A DNA stretch of 64,000 bases from Mycolicibacterium wolinskyi (GTDB taxonomy: Bacteria > Actinomycetota > Actinomycetes > Mycobacteriales > Mycobacteriaceae), in the NCBI RefSeq assembly GCF_002101965.1, contig NZ_LQQA01000029.1:1-64000 (forward strand), written 5' to 3'. Each line of letters starts with the position of its first letter. The first letter of the stretch is position 1. This document shows, piece after piece, positions 16,000-25,332 of the stretch. Below the pieces are notes generated by a model, which saw only the letters and a list, made by a program, of their open reading frames with translations, had not been told where the DNA came from and searched no databases. The translations under genes and the position numbers were made by a program.

Positions 16000-17475
16000 T
16001 TACTCCGGCGTGTAACCGAACGGCAGCAGCACGCTCTTGGCCTGGGTGTAGGCCTCGATGCCCTCGGGACCGTTCTCGCGGCCGATGCCCGAGTTCTTGT
16101 ACCCGCCGAACGGAGCGCCCGGGTCGAACGCGTACATGTTGACCGCGTACGTGCCCGTGCGGATCTTGGACGCGATCTCCATGGCCTTGCCGAAATCGGT
16201 CGTGTACACACTGCCGGCCAGGCCGTAGGGCGAATCGTTGGCGATGCGCACCGCGTCGTCCTCGGTGTCGTAGGGGATCACCACCAGCACGGGCCCGAAG
16301 ATCTCCTCCTGCGCGATGGTCATCGAGTTGTCGACGTCGGCGAACACCGTCGGCTCCACGAACCAACCCGAATCCAGGCCCTCGGGCCGGCCGCCACCCG
16401 TGACGATCCGGGCACCCTCCTCGACGCCCTTCTTGATGTAGCCCTCGACGCGCTCACGCTGCTTCTCACTGATCAGCGGGCCGATCATCGAAGCGGGATC
16501 GTCGGGCAGCCCGGCCTGCATCCCGGCGGCAGCGGCCGCGAGCTTCTCCACGACCTCGTCGTAGCGCGACCGGGGCGCCAGGATGCGGGTCTGACCGACA
16601 CAGGCCTGCCCGCTGTTCATCAGCCCGGAGAACACCAGCATCGGCAGCGTCGAATCCAGGTCGGCGTCTTCGAGGATGATCGCTGCCGACTTGCCGCCCA
16701 GCTCAAGCGTGCAGGGCTTGAGCTTCTCGGCCGCGATCTTGCCGATCTCCTTGCCGACCGCGCTCGACCCGGTGAACGTGAACTTGTCGAGCTCGGGGTT
16801 GTTGGTGAGGGCGCGGCCGGTCTCCACACCGCCGGGCACGACCGACAGCACACCTTCGGGCAGGCCCGCTTCGGCGAACACCTCGGCAAACAGGTTGGTG
16901 GTCAGCGGGGTCTCGGCGGCCGGCTTGAGCACGACCGTGCAGCCCGCGAGCAGCGCCGGGCCGAGCTTGTTGCAAGCCAAGAAGAACGGCACGTTCCAGG
17001 CGATCACCGCGCCGACCACGCCGATGGGCTCCTTGAGCACCATGGTCTGGCCGTAGATGCCGTCGCGAATGTCCTTCCACGCGAATTTGTCCGCCGCACC
17101 GGCGTAGTACTGCAGGCCGGACACACCCGCGCCGAACTGCATCATGTCGACGATGGTCGGCGGCTGGCCGGTCTCCAGCTTGAGCAGGTGCTTGAACTCG
17201 TCGGCCCGCTCGTTGACCAGCTCGACGGTCTTGGCCAGCACGGCCTGGCGCTCGGCGGGCGACATCCGCGGCCACGGGCCCTCGTCGAACGCCTTGCGGG
17301 CCGCGGCGCACGCGGCGTTGACATCGGCCTCGGCGGCCAGCGGCACCTGGCCGACTTTCTCGCCGGTGGCGGGGGAGAAGACTTCGATGATCTCGGAGGT
17401 CGACGGCTCGACCCAGTGGCCGCCGATGAACAACTTGTCGTAATCGGTCTTGGCGACATCCACACTCTGTGTCAT
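16000..17475 (-). CDS. Aldehyde dehydrogenase, Rv0223c orthologue
   Basis: The 491-residue ALDH aligns by eye with M. tuberculosis Rv0223c along its whole length: YDKLFIGG near the start, AWNVPFFLA, FTGSSAVGKE, the base Glu in LELGGKSAA, the catalytic Cys in NSGQACVGQ, and a C-terminal SVLLPFGYT. ATG 17475-17473 is preferred over the GTG three codons upstream. It lies 55 bases downstream of the methyltransferase gene on the same strand, the same neighbours as in M. tuberculosis. It should oxidise an aldehyde with NAD(P)+; the physiological substrate is not known. The dehydrogenase at 3639-5093 is a distant paralogue. Confidence 0.93.
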   Translation of the reverse strand: MTQSVDVAKTDYDKLFIGGHWVEPSTSEIIEVFSPATGEKVGQVPLAAEADVNAACAAARKAFDEGPWPRMSPAERQAVLAKTVELVNERADEFKHLLKLETGQPPTIVDMMQFGAGVSGLQYYAGAADKFAWKDIRDGIYGQTMVLKEPIGVVGAVIAWNVPFFLACNKLGPALLAGCTVVLKPAAETPLTTNLFAEVFAEAGLPEGVLSVVPGGVETGRALTNNPELDKFTFTGSSAVGKEIGKIAAEKLKPCTLELGGKSAAIILEDADLDSTLPMLVFSGLMNSGQACVGQTRILAPRSRYDEVVEKLAAAAAGMQAGLPDDPASMIGPLISEKQRERVEGYIKKGVEEGARIVTGGGRPEGLDSGWFVEPTVFADVDNSMTIAQEEIFGPVLVVIPYDTEDDAVRIANDSPYGLAGSVYTTDFGKAMEIASKIRTGTYAVNMYAFDPGAPFGGYKNSGIGRENGPEGIEAYTQAKSVLLPFGYTPE

Positions 17476-17530
17476 GAGCGTCACACTACCCAGATTTCGG
17501 TGAAACGAGAACCTGTTCCAGTTGGGCGGT

Positions 17531-18295
17531 CTACCGGGGCCCTAGAACGAGCACCAGATTGCTCACCATGAACTCCCGCAACCCCGGCGCCGACGTCATC
17601 CACCATGCCCATCGTGGGTGGTAGCGGGGAAATGCGGCGATCAGCGATCCGGTGCTCGCGGCCCATTCCAGCCCGTCGGCGGCCGACACCGCGAACAACG
17701 ACGATCCGTAGTCGTTCTTGGGTCGGTGGTCGTGTTTGCGGGCGTAGCGATCGGCCGCTCGTGCACCGCCCAGATAGTGGGTGAGACCCATCTCATGACC
17801 GCCGAACGGACCGAGCCACACCGTGTAGGACAACACCGCAAGACCGCCGGGGCGGGTCACCCGCAGCATCTCGTTGCCCAGCCGCCACGGCTGCGCCACG
17901 TGCTCGGCGACGTTCGACGACAGGCAGATGTCGACGCTGGCGTCGGCGAACGGCAGTGCCGTCCCGGACGCTCGGACAAACGTCCCTGCCCCCGGCTCTC
18001 CCGCCGGACCTGCGTGCATTTCACGCGGATCAGGCTCAACGCCGATGTAGTGCATGCCCGCGGCCTCGAAGGCCGATGCGAAGTAACCCGGCCCGCCGCC
18101 CACGTCGAGCACCGTGCGGCCGGTGGCGGCGTTGCCGGTCGCTCCGGTCCACAGGTCGGCCACCATCGCGACGGTGTCGTCGGCCAGCGCCCCGTAGAAA
18201 CGGGCCGGCGCGGTCTGCTCGAAGCGGAACTGCGACAGCAACCGCACCGACCGGCGCAAAGTCGCGCGGCGGGCAAAGCGGTCGGTCGGATTCAC
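17531..18295 (-). CDS. Class I SAM-dependent methyltransferase, Rv0224c orthologue
   Basis: The 254-residue product equals Rv0224c in length. The SAM site is TVLDVGGGPGYFASAF, followed by the acidic loop GVEPDP and the motif DICLSSNVAEHV. GTG 18295-18293 is chosen by comparison with Rv0224c, whose N-terminus (FARRATLRRS) is the same; frame upstream of it is non-coding. It diverges from the glycosyltransferase gene with only 33 bases between starts. The conserved cluster around it makes envelope glycolipids, so a lipid or glycan substrate is likely but unproven. Confidence 0.9.
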   Translation of the reverse strand: MNPTDRFARRATLRRSVRLLSQFRFEQTAPARFYGALADDTVAMVADLWTGATGNAATGRTVLDVGGGPGYFASAFEAAGMHYIGVEPDPREMHAGPAGEPGAGTFVRASGTALPFADASVDICLSSNVAEHVAQPWRLGNEMLRVTRPGGLAVLSYTVWLGPFGGHEMGLTHYLGGARAADRYARKHDHRPKNDYGSSLFAVSAADGLEWAASTGSLIAAFPRYHPRWAWWMTSAPGLREFMVSNLVLVLGPR

Positions 18296-18328
18296 TCGCC
18301 CAACGTACTGGCCGGTACTCTCAACACG

Positions 18329-19489
18329 ATGTCCGCTGCGCCCATCTCGTCCGTCCTGCTGCTGTGCTGGCGCGACACCGGGCACCCGCAGGGCGGTGGC
18401 AGCGAAGCCTACGTGCAGCGCATCGGCGCGCAGTGGGCCAAAGAAGGCATGAACGTCACACTGCGCACCGCGCGCTATCCAGGGGCGGCACGCGAAGAGA
18501 TCGTCGACGGGGTGCGGATCAGCCGCGGCGGCGGCCCTTACTCGGTGTACATCTGGGCCGGGTTGGCGATGGTGCTGGCCCGCATCGGCCTCGGGCCGTT
18601 GCGCCGGTCGCGGCCCGACGTCGTCGTCGACACCCAGAACGGCCTGCCCTTTCTTGCGCGGCTGGCTTTCGGCCGGCGCGTGGCGGTACTCGTACACCAT
18701 TGCCACCGCGAGTTGTGGCCCGTTGCCGGACCCGTGATGGGCCGGGTCGGCTGGTTCGTCGAGTCGAAGTTGTCGCCGCGCCTGCACCGCCGCAACCAGT
18801 ACGTCACGGTGTCGTTGCCATCGGCGCGCGATCTCAACGAGCTCGGCGTCGATTCCGGCCGTATCGCCGTGGTGCGCAACGGACTTGACGAAGCACCCGA
18901 GCAGACGCTCGAGCTGCCCCGCTCGCAGACCCCTCGGATCGTCGTGCTCTCGCGGCTGGTGCCGCACAAGCAGATCGAGGATGCCCTTGAGGCCGTCGCG
19001 CAGTTGCGGGACGATATCCCGGGCCTACGTCTCGACATCCTGGGCGGTGGCTGGTGGCAGGAGCGCCTCGTCGACCACGCCAACCTGCTCGGCATCGCCG
19101 ACGCCGTCACGTTCCACGGCCACGTCGACGACGTCACGAAACATCGTGTGCTGCAGCAGAGTTGGGTGCACGTGCTGCCGTCCCGCAAAGAAGGCTGGGG
19201 GCTCGCGGTCACCGAGGCCGCTCAACACGGTGTGCCCACCATCGGCTACCGCTCCTCGGGCGGGTTGACGGACTCGATCGTCGACGGCGTCACCGGGCTG
19301 CTGGTCGACGATGGCGACGGTCTGGTGTCCGGGCTTCGGCAGCTGCTGACCGATCCGGTACTGCGCGCGCAGCTGGGCAGCAAGGCCCAGGCGCGCAGCG
19401 ACGAGTTCTCCTGGGCGCAAAGCGCGGACGCGATGCGTAGCGTGCTTGAGTCGGTTCGCGATGGGCGCTTCGTCAGCGGTTTGGTCTGA
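18329..19489 (+). CDS. GT4-type glycosyltransferase, Rv0225 orthologue
   Basis: The 386-residue protein has a GT-B fold. The N-terminal Gly-rich acceptor-side loop is HPQGGGSEAYVQ, the middle linker is IAVVRNGLDEAP, and the C-terminal nucleotide-sugar half contains VLSRLVPHKQIEDAL and the E-x7-E region SRKEGWGLAVTEAAQHG. There is no signal peptide, and it is probably a cytosolic-face enzyme. The start ATG 18329 gives a length close to Rv0225 (384). It lies in the conserved envelope cluster with LmcA and TmaT orthologues, so a role in lipoglycan or trehalose-lipid assembly is plausible; acceptor and donor are unknown. Confidence 0.9.
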   Translation: MSAAPISSVLLLCWRDTGHPQGGGSEAYVQRIGAQWAKEGMNVTLRTARYPGAAREEIVDGVRISRGGGPYSVYIWAGLAMVLARIGLGPLRRSRPDVVVDTQNGLPFLARLAFGRRVAVLVHHCHRELWPVAGPVMGRVGWFVESKLSPRLHRRNQYVTVSLPSARDLNELGVDSGRIAVVRNGLDEAPEQTLELPRSQTPRIVVLSRLVPHKQIEDALEAVAQLRDDIPGLRLDILGGGWWQERLVDHANLLGIADAVTFHGHVDDVTKHRVLQQSWVHVLPSRKEGWGLAVTEAAQHGVPTIGYRSSGGLTDSIVDGVTGLLVDDGDGLVSGLRQLLTDPVLRAQLGSKAQARSDEFSWAQSADAMRSVLESVRDGRFVSGLV

Positions 19490-19509
19490 GTTCGGCCGAG
19501 GTGTGGGTC

Positions 19510-19964
19510 TGCCCGCCTGTGAGCGACAATGTCGCTGAAATCGCCTCTGCTGCATCGGTTGTCCCGCTGGCCACACCAGTTTTGGGCTGATTGGCCACAG
19601 GAGTCGACTGGCGCAACAGCAGCCTCAGCGGTTACGTGCCCGCCTACGAGCGACTTTGTCGCTGGAGAGGTGGGCAATGGATGACGCTGATTGCCAACGG
19701 TATTCGGGGTGGCGTCTACGCCTAGGGCTGCTGTCACATACTGACTGGAGTCCTCGGCGTAGCGACAGATGGCACTCCAGAGGCTCCGGCCGCGAATGCA
19801 ATAACCCCGCGCGCGACATTGTCGCTGATAGGTGGACAGCCGAATTTGCGTTACCGATAAGGCCCGTGAGGTCAGAGTGACCGATGTTGCTCACGCCGTG
19901 GGGCTCAAGTGAAAGACGTTGCACCCGAGGTGGTTTCCGCGACATTGTCGCTCATAGGCGGGCA
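19510..19964. repeat. Gene-free stretch with four related palindromic repeats
   Basis: Between the glycosyltransferase stop (19489) and the next gene end (19975), 485 bases hold no credible gene. Four copies of a GCGACAnTGTCGC-like palindrome are present: 19522-19536, 19649-19663, 19813-19825 and 19939-19951. Each has a flanking TGCCCGCCT-like arm. Copy 1 carries it on the left (19510-19518), copies 3 and 4 on the right in inverted form (19830-19838, 19956-19964), and copy 2 on both sides, giving a 40-base imperfect palindrome at 19637-19676. The order is therefore forward, double, reverse, reverse. It looks like a family of small dispersed repeats; I cannot name it. Confidence 0.7.
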
Positions 19965-19974
19965 GGCCGGCACC

Positions 19975-21675
19975 TCACTGGGTGGCCGCCACGGCATCGC
20001 GCACGCGCCGCCCTCGAAGCGCCGTGATCACCATGCCGAGCGCGCCCGCCGCCAACACCCCCAGCCACACAAGATGCGCGGCGATCATCAGCGGCCGGCC
20101 GGACGCCGCCGGCGCCGAGCCGCCGATGCGGTGCACGGTGATATCACCGTCGCGGTAAGCCACCGGCAACGGCAGATTCGACGGGATGCCGTTGGTTTGA
20201 ACCACCAGCCAGCCGACGCCGGCATCGGCCAGCGTCTGCTGATCGGCGCCCGTCCGCAGCAGATCTTGGACCTCGCGGGCCCGTGCTCCCTCGCCGGGCA
20301 CGATCTCACCGCCGATGAACAGGTCGCCAGTGGTCAGCACGTCGGCCCGCACCCAGCGCGGCAGCGGGTCCAGCACCGGTGCGGCGCCTGCCCAGTAGAA
20401 CAGCCGCATGCTGTCGGGCGGCAACACCGCGACGGGGCGGGGATCGTCGTTGATCACGTCGGCCGCGGCAGCCCAGCCGGATGGGTATTGCACGGTGGCG
20501 ACCGTGCCGCCGACACCCCAGGCCAGGTCGGGCAGCACCGCGATGAGCGCGGCACAGCACACCGCCGCGGCCGCACCGGCCGGCACGCGTAGCCGCTGCA
20601 ACGCCTGCGGGGCCGCCGCTGCCGCCAGCACATACCCGGGCATGGCCAGCGCGACCCACTTCTGCCCGTCGCGCACGACCCCGAGACCGGGAACCGCACG
20701 CGTCACGGATTCCACGACGGCCAAACCCGGCCCCGTGGCCATCGCCGCGGGCATGAGCACGGCGAACGCCGCGAGCACCAGCAACGGCACCGCCGCGGGC
20801 TTGCGTAGGACGACCGGAAGGCCGAGCGCGACGATTCCGAGCAGCACCGCGGCGGCCACGACCGCGAAAAGTCCCGCGCGGGAGGCAGGGACGGCATCGC
20901 TGTTCCAGATGCCACCGAGGCTCGCCAGGCTGCCCAGCGTCGCCAAACCCGGTTCGGCGCGTGCGGCGAACGCATGCACACCGGCAGCCGGATCGGGCGA
21001 CGACGAAACCGCACCCCCCACGGCCGCGGCCACGAGCCACGGCACCGCGGCCAGCACCGCCAATCCAACACCGCACGCCGCGACCCGCCACCGCTGCCAG
21101 CCGTCGCCCGGTACGGCAACGCAGGTCAGCGCGATCGCGGCGGCCATCATCAGCCCGGTCGGCGTCAGACCGGCAAGAGCGATCCAGAAGGCCAGCCCGA
21201 ACGCCGCACGCCACGTAAAGCCGTCGGTCCGCATCCGCACCACCGTCGCGGCCACCCAGGGCAGGCAGCCGTAGCCGACCAGCAGGCTCCAATGGCCCTG
21301 CAGCAGCCGCTCGGCGACGTAGGGATTCCAGATGGCCAGCGTGGCCGCGATGAACTGGCCGGCGAGCCCGGCCGGTGGGACCACGAGCGATACGAGCCGG
21401 GCCGCGCCCCAGCCCGCGAGCCACAGCGCGGCCACCAACAGGACTTTCACCACCACGCCGCCGTCGATCACGGTCGACGTGAGCGCGACGAAGAAGTCCT
21501 GCGGCAGGGCCCGCGGCGCGGCCTCGGACAAGCCGAGCGCGGCGTCGGTCAGATAGGACCGCGGTGTCGACACCGCGTCGCGCAACAGCAGATATCCGGG
21601 TGCCAGCAGCGGGGCCGTCACCAATAACGACAGTGCCAGCGCGTACGCAGGCAGGAGGAAGGAGCGCCGGCTCAG
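19975..21675 (-). CDS. Polytopic membrane protein, Rv0226c orthologue
   Basis: About 566 residues with 11 or more hydrophobic segments and an extracytoplasmic region near the C-terminus (PLPRWVRADVLTTGD, LAYRDGDITVH-like). The layout resembles GT-C-type or flippase-like membrane proteins, but no catalytic motif is certain. The first ATG/GTG in frame (GTG 21624) would cut the first membrane helix in half. The frame is open further upstream to a CTG at 21675-21673 that overlaps the LmcA stop as CTGA, and the added residues (SRRSFLLPAYALALS) complete the helix. I take that as the likely start. The gene is coupled to LmcA, so a role in the same lipoglycan pathway is reasonable. Confidence 0.8.
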   Translation of the reverse strand: MSRRSFLLPAYALALSLLVTAPLLAPGYLLLRDAVSTPRSYLTDAALGLSEAAPRALPQDFFVALTSTVIDGGVVVKVLLVAALWLAGWGAARLVSLVVPPAGLAGQFIAATLAIWNPYVAERLLQGHWSLLVGYGCLPWVAATVVRMRTDGFTWRAAFGLAFWIALAGLTPTGLMMAAAIALTCVAVPGDGWQRWRVAACGVGLAVLAAVPWLVAAAVGGAVSSSPDPAAGVHAFAARAEPGLATLGSLASLGGIWNSDAVPASRAGLFAVVAAAVLLGIVALGLPVVLRKPAAVPLLVLAAFAVLMPAAMATGPGLAVVESVTRAVPGLGVVRDGQKWVALAMPGYVLAAAAAPQALQRLRVPAGAAAAVCCAALIAVLPDLAWGVGGTVATVQYPSGWAAAADVINDDPRPVAVLPPDSMRLFYWAGAAPVLDPLPRWVRADVLTTGDLFIGGEIVPGEGARAREVQDLLRTGADQQTLADAGVGWLVVQTNGIPSNLPLPVAYRDGDITVHRIGGSAPAASGRPLMIAAHLVWLGVLAAGALGMVITALRGRRVRDAVAATQ

Positions 21676-22868
21676 ATCGGTCGGTCCGGAGGCAGGTCAG
21701 ACGGTCGCTGCGCGGGCAGCTTCTCGGTCTTGGCCTCCGCACCCGGTACCTGGATGCCCTGGGTGTCGAAGAACCCGTGGTCGGCGGTGTCGAGCCCGGG
21801 GTCGATCAGCGTCGACTCCGCCCGCACCGCGAACGAACCCACGACTGCGCCGCCGACCAATGCGATCAGGCCGAGCGCGGTGAACGTGATCGGCAGGATC
21901 CGCGTCCACAGCGCCACCCGGTCGCGTTCGTCCTGTGCGGCCGAGACCTGGGATTCGACGGTTTCCTCGGTCGAGGTGACCTTGTAGTCGACGTAGGTCA
22001 CCTCGGGTTTGAGGGCCTCGCGCGCGTAGTACTGGTAGCCGTGCTCCTCGGCCTTGACGATGGTGCCCGACACCGGGTCGACCCAGAAGGTGCGCTGCGC
22101 GGCGTAGTAGCGGTCCATCGTGATCGACTCGTCCGGCTCACCGGGCACGCCCCACATCTCGGCTCGCGCGGTCACCGACGAGTCAGCGTCGTCTTCGTAC
22201 AGCGATGAGTACTTGACCGGCTCTACCAATTTGCCTTCGGCGTCGTAGCCGACGTTCTGGATGAACCGGTAGGCGGTGAGCCCGTTGACGTCTTCTTCGC
22301 CGTCGTAGTTGGCGTCGAACGGCTTCTGGGCGATCGGATCGAAGAACGGATACGTCTTCTTCTCGGTGTCGAACGGGAACCGGTAGGTCAGGCCCTCGTG
22401 CGGCAGGGCGATGTTGGTCGGCGGCTTCTCGTCCTCGATCGCGCGCGGTTTCTGCACCGCACCGCCGGGGTTGTTCTCGCTGGACACCGCGAGCGCCGAG
22501 TTCCGGTTCACCGTGACGGTGTCGACCATCGCCAACAGCAGGCCGTTGTCCTGCTGGCGGTCCGTGCGGCGCAGCGAGCTGCCCACCTGCAGCGTCACCA
22601 CTTCGGCGTTCGACGGCGCCTCGACGCTGATCTGCTGCTGCAACGCGACCGGAACGTTCCGGTCGATCGAGAACTTCTCAGCGGTCAGCGATGCCGGATC
22701 GAAGGCGGTTGCGGTTCCGTCGCTGACCAGCGTCGTGTCGATGTCGAGCGGAATCTTGGCGATTTTGCTCTTGGTGTACGTCGTCAGCAACAGTGCGGCG
22801 ATCAGCAGGGCAGCACCCAACCCCATGAGTCCGCATGCCGCGATACGCAGCGCCACAGCGCGGTTCAA
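21672..22868 (-). CDS. lmcA: DUF3068 membrane protein, LmcA (Rv0227c/MSMEG_0317) orthologue
   Basis: The 398-residue protein has an N-terminal membrane helix (residues about 8-28), a large extracytoplasmic beta-rich domain, and a C-terminal helix (LPITFTALGLIALVGG) before an acidic Pro-rich tail. This is the DUF3068 family. The corynebacterial homologue NCgl2760 and M. smegmatis LmcA have been reported as needed for lipomannan maturation and lipoarabinomannan synthesis. The start is TTG 22868-22866: an AGGAGG sits six bases upstream, a better fit than the internal GTG at 22856. It diverges from the acyltransferase gene and is coupled to the following membrane protein gene by a 4-base overlap. 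Confidence 0.88.
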   Translation of the reverse strand: MNRAVALRIAACGLMGLGAALLIAALLLTTYTKSKIAKIPLDIDTTLVSDGTATAFDPASLTAEKFSIDRNVPVALQQQISVEAPSNAEVVTLQVGSSLRRTDRQQDNGLLLAMVDTVTVNRNSALAVSSENNPGGAVQKPRAIEDEKPPTNIALPHEGLTYRFPFDTEKKTYPFFDPIAQKPFDANYDGEEDVNGLTAYRFIQNVGYDAEGKLVEPVKYSSLYEDDADSSVTARAEMWGVPGEPDESITMDRYYAAQRTFWVDPVSGTIVKAEEHGYQYYAREALKPEVTYVDYKVTSTEETVESQVSAAQDERDRVALWTRILPITFTALGLIALVGGAVVGSFAVRAESTLIDPGLDTADHGFFDTQGIQVPGAEAKTEKLPAQRPSDLPPDRPI

Positions 22869-23023
22869 ACCGGGCCTCCTTCGGTGTGGGCCAACTCGTC
22901 CTGAGGCAAACCCGTTCGACCCTAACAGCACTATTTAAGGCCATCACTTACTACGACGGCATCCGGCTGTGTGCATTAACCCGCAGTTTGGCGTGGGTGC
23001 GCCCGCCCGGCACACTGGTCGCC

Positions 23024-24202
23024 GTGACCACCGGAGAGTCGACGGTCGGCGGCACGCGTAGTTTCCTGCCGGCGGTCGAAGGCATGCGCGCCTGTGCGGC
23101 GATGGGCGTCGTGCTCACTCACGTGGCCTTTCAGACTGGTCACACCGGGGGCATCACGGGCCGCATCTTCGGCCGGTTCGACCTCGCGGTCGCGGTGTTC
23201 TTCGCGTTGTCGGGGTTCCTGCTGTGGCGTGGCCACGCCGCCGCGGCCCGCGGACTGCGCGAACGCCCGCCGACGGGCCACTACCTGCGGTCGCGGATCG
23301 TGCGCATCATGCCCGGCTACCTGGTTGCGGTCGTCGTGATCCTGCTGCTGTTACCGGAGGCCAAGGCCGATCTGACGGTGTGGCTGGCCAATCTGAGCCT
23401 CACTCAGATCTACGTGCCCTTGACCCTGACGGCCGGCCTGACACAGATGTGGAGCCTGTCGGTCGAGGTCAGCTTCTACCTCGCGCTGCCCCTACTGGCC
23501 TTCTTCGCGCGCCGGCTGCCGGTGCGCGCCCGCATCGGGGTGATCATCGCGGTCGCCGCGTTGAGCCTGTTGTGGGTGCGCATCCCGTTCGACGGCACCA
23601 CGGGCCTCAACCCGTGGAACTGGCCGCCCGCGTTCTTCTCGTGGTTCGCCGCGGGCATGGTGCTGGCCGAACTGACCGTCAGCCCGTTCGGATGGGTACA
23701 TCGCCTGGCCCGGCGCCGCGTGTTGATGGCCGTCATCGCGGCCGTCGCGTTCGGCATCGCGGCCTCACCGCTGGCCGGCCTGGAGGGTCTGCATCCCGGT
23801 TCGGTCGGCCAGGTGACACTGAAGACCGCGATGGGCGCCGTGGTCGCGGGCGCACTGCTTGCCCCGCTCGTGCTCGATCACCCCGACACGCCGCATCGCA
23901 TTCTGGGCAGCCCGGTCATGGTCACGCTGGGACGTTGGTCCTACGGGCTGTTCGTCTGGCACCTCGCCGCGTTGGCGATGGTGTTCCCGATGCTCGGCGA
24001 ATTCCTGTTCAACGGCCGCATGCTGGTGGTCCTGGTGTTGACGACGGTGTTCGGGTTCGCTCTGGCCGCGGTGAGCTACGCCTTGGTGGAATCACCGTGT
24101 CGCGAGGCGCTGCGGCGGTGGGAATACCGGCGCAAGCAGCCGGTCCCGCCGTTGGACAGTTCGATTACCCCGGAGCCGGAACCTGCGCCAGCCGCGCGAT
24201 GA
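23024..24202 (+). CDS. tmaT: OafA/YrhL-type membrane acyltransferase, Rv0228 orthologue (TmaT-like)
   Basis: The 392-residue protein is an acyltransferase-3 integral membrane enzyme with about ten helices. The N-terminal motif FLPAVEGMRACAAMGVVLTH contains the catalytic-type Arg and His of the family, and FFALSGFLLWRG and WSLSVEVSFYLALP are also typical. The best known Corynebacterineae relative at this locus, TmaT, O-acetylates trehalose monocorynomycolate before MmpL export. I recall that function from corynebacteria and transfer it with moderate certainty. GTG 23024 removes non-conserved upstream frame. It diverges from LmcA and is convergent with php, 20 bases apart. Confidence 0.85.
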   Translation: MTTGESTVGGTRSFLPAVEGMRACAAMGVVLTHVAFQTGHTGGITGRIFGRFDLAVAVFFALSGFLLWRGHAAAARGLRERPPTGHYLRSRIVRIMPGYLVAVVVILLLLPEAKADLTVWLANLSLTQIYVPLTLTAGLTQMWSLSVEVSFYLALPLLAFFARRLPVRARIGVIIAVAALSLLWVRIPFDGTTGLNPWNWPPAFFSWFAAGMVLAELTVSPFGWVHRLARRRVLMAVIAAVAFGIAASPLAGLEGLHPGSVGQVTLKTAMGAVVAGALLAPLVLDHPDTPHRILGSPVMVTLGRWSYGLFVWHLAALAMVFPMLGEFLFNGRMLVVLVLTTVFGFALAAVSYALVESPCREALRRWEYRRKQPVPPLDSSITPEPEPAPAAR

Positions 24203-24222
24203 GGTCGTCGCGGTCAGGCATG

Positions 24223-25194
24223 TCAGTATCCGCCTTTCCGGTCGAAGATCCGGCGTGGGTTGTCGACGAGCATCGTGTTGATCTGCTCGTCGGTCACGCC
24301 GCGGTCTTTGAGCGCGGGGATCACATCGTTGTGGATGTGCAGGTAATGGCTGTTGGGCAGCGCTTTACCGGTCATCTCGTCGGGCAGCGCATCGAAGTAG
24401 CACCAGGTGTCGTGCGAGAGCACCATCCGGTCGGCGTGCCCGCGTTCGCACATCGTGGCGACGGTTTGCACGCGCTCGGCGAACGGTAGGAACACGTCGA
24501 TACCGAACCGGTCCATGCCGATGTAGGAGCCGTTGGCGATCAACTCTTCGAGATAGCCGATGTCGGTGGTGTCACCGCTGTGGCCGATGACCACGCGCGA
24601 CAGGTCGACGCCTTCATCGGCGAAGATCTGCTGCTGCTCCAGACCGCGGCGGGTCGCCGCGTGCGTATGGGTGGAGATCGGCACGCCGGTCTGGCGGTGC
24701 GCCTGCGCGACGGCTCGCAGTACGCGTTCCACACCGGGTGTGACGCCCGGTTCGTCGGTGGCGCACTTGAGGATTGCGGCCTTGATCCCGGTGTCGGCGA
24801 TGCCGTGGTCGATGTCGCGGACGAACATCTCAGTCATCGGTTCAGACCCGCCCATGGCCGGCCCGCGGAAGTGGAACGTCATCGGGATGTCGTTGTAGGT
24901 GTAGAGCCCGGTTGCGACGACGATGTTGAGGTCGGTCGCGGCGGCGATGCGGGCGATCCGCGGGATGTAGCGGCCGAGCCCGATGACGGTGAGGTCGACG
25001 ATCGTGTCGACGCCGCGCGCCTTGAGTTCGTTGAGCCGGGCGATCGCGTCGGCTTCCCGGCCGGCCTCGTCACCCCACGATTCCGGGTAGTTCTGGGTGA
25101 GCTCGGTCGACATGATGAAGACGTGCTCGTGCATGAGCGTGACACCGAGGTCGGCCGTGTCGATGGTTCCGCTGACGGTTTTTACAGTCGGCAC
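24223..25194 (-). CDS. php: Phosphotriesterase-like lactonase Php (Rv0230c orthologue)
   Basis: The 323-residue TIM-barrel enzyme has the full binuclear metal site: H22 and H24 in LMHEHVF, the carboxylated K143 in ILKCATD, H176/H178 in STHTHA, H205 in VIGHSGD and D262 in LSHDTW. M. tuberculosis Php (PPH) is a lactonase with weak organophosphate activity, so acyl-homoserine or other lactones are the likely natural substrates. GTG 25194-25192 is chosen from the Rv0230c N-terminus. It is last in a minus-strand run of small acetyltransferase, AhpD-like protein and php. Confidence 0.93.
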   Translation of the reverse strand: MPTVKTVSGTIDTADLGVTLMHEHVFIMSTELTQNYPESWGDEAGREADAIARLNELKARGVDTIVDLTVIGLGRYIPRIARIAAATDLNIVVATGLYTYNDIPMTFHFRGPAMGGSEPMTEMFVRDIDHGIADTGIKAAILKCATDEPGVTPGVERVLRAVAQAHRQTGVPISTHTHAATRRGLEQQQIFADEGVDLSRVVIGHSGDTTDIGYLEELIANGSYIGMDRFGIDVFLPFAERVQTVATMCERGHADRMVLSHDTWCYFDALPDEMTGKALPNSHYLHIHNDVIPALKDRGVTDEQINTMLVDNPRRIFDRKGGY

Positions 25195-25332
25195 CTGGCC
25201 GATGCTAGGACGGTCTCGATTTTCGGGTGGCAATTCCGAAAAGCCTGGATCAGTCCGCCCACTCGCTCGTGCGAGGCGGGCGCGGGGCCATTGTCGGGCT
25301 CCTTACGTTGAAAACCGTTGCGCAGCACGGGA

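Noticed and set aside
17531..18967. Long open frame extending the methyltransferase by over 200 residues
   Set aside because: The extension lies opposite the glycosyltransferase coding sequence and has no family similarity; the GTG at 18295 gives the length of Rv0224c.
19560..19620. Possible transposon remnant near CCACACCAGTTTTGGGCTGA
   Set aside because: It looks faintly like an IS end, but I could not find a matching terminal repeat or any transposase fragment.
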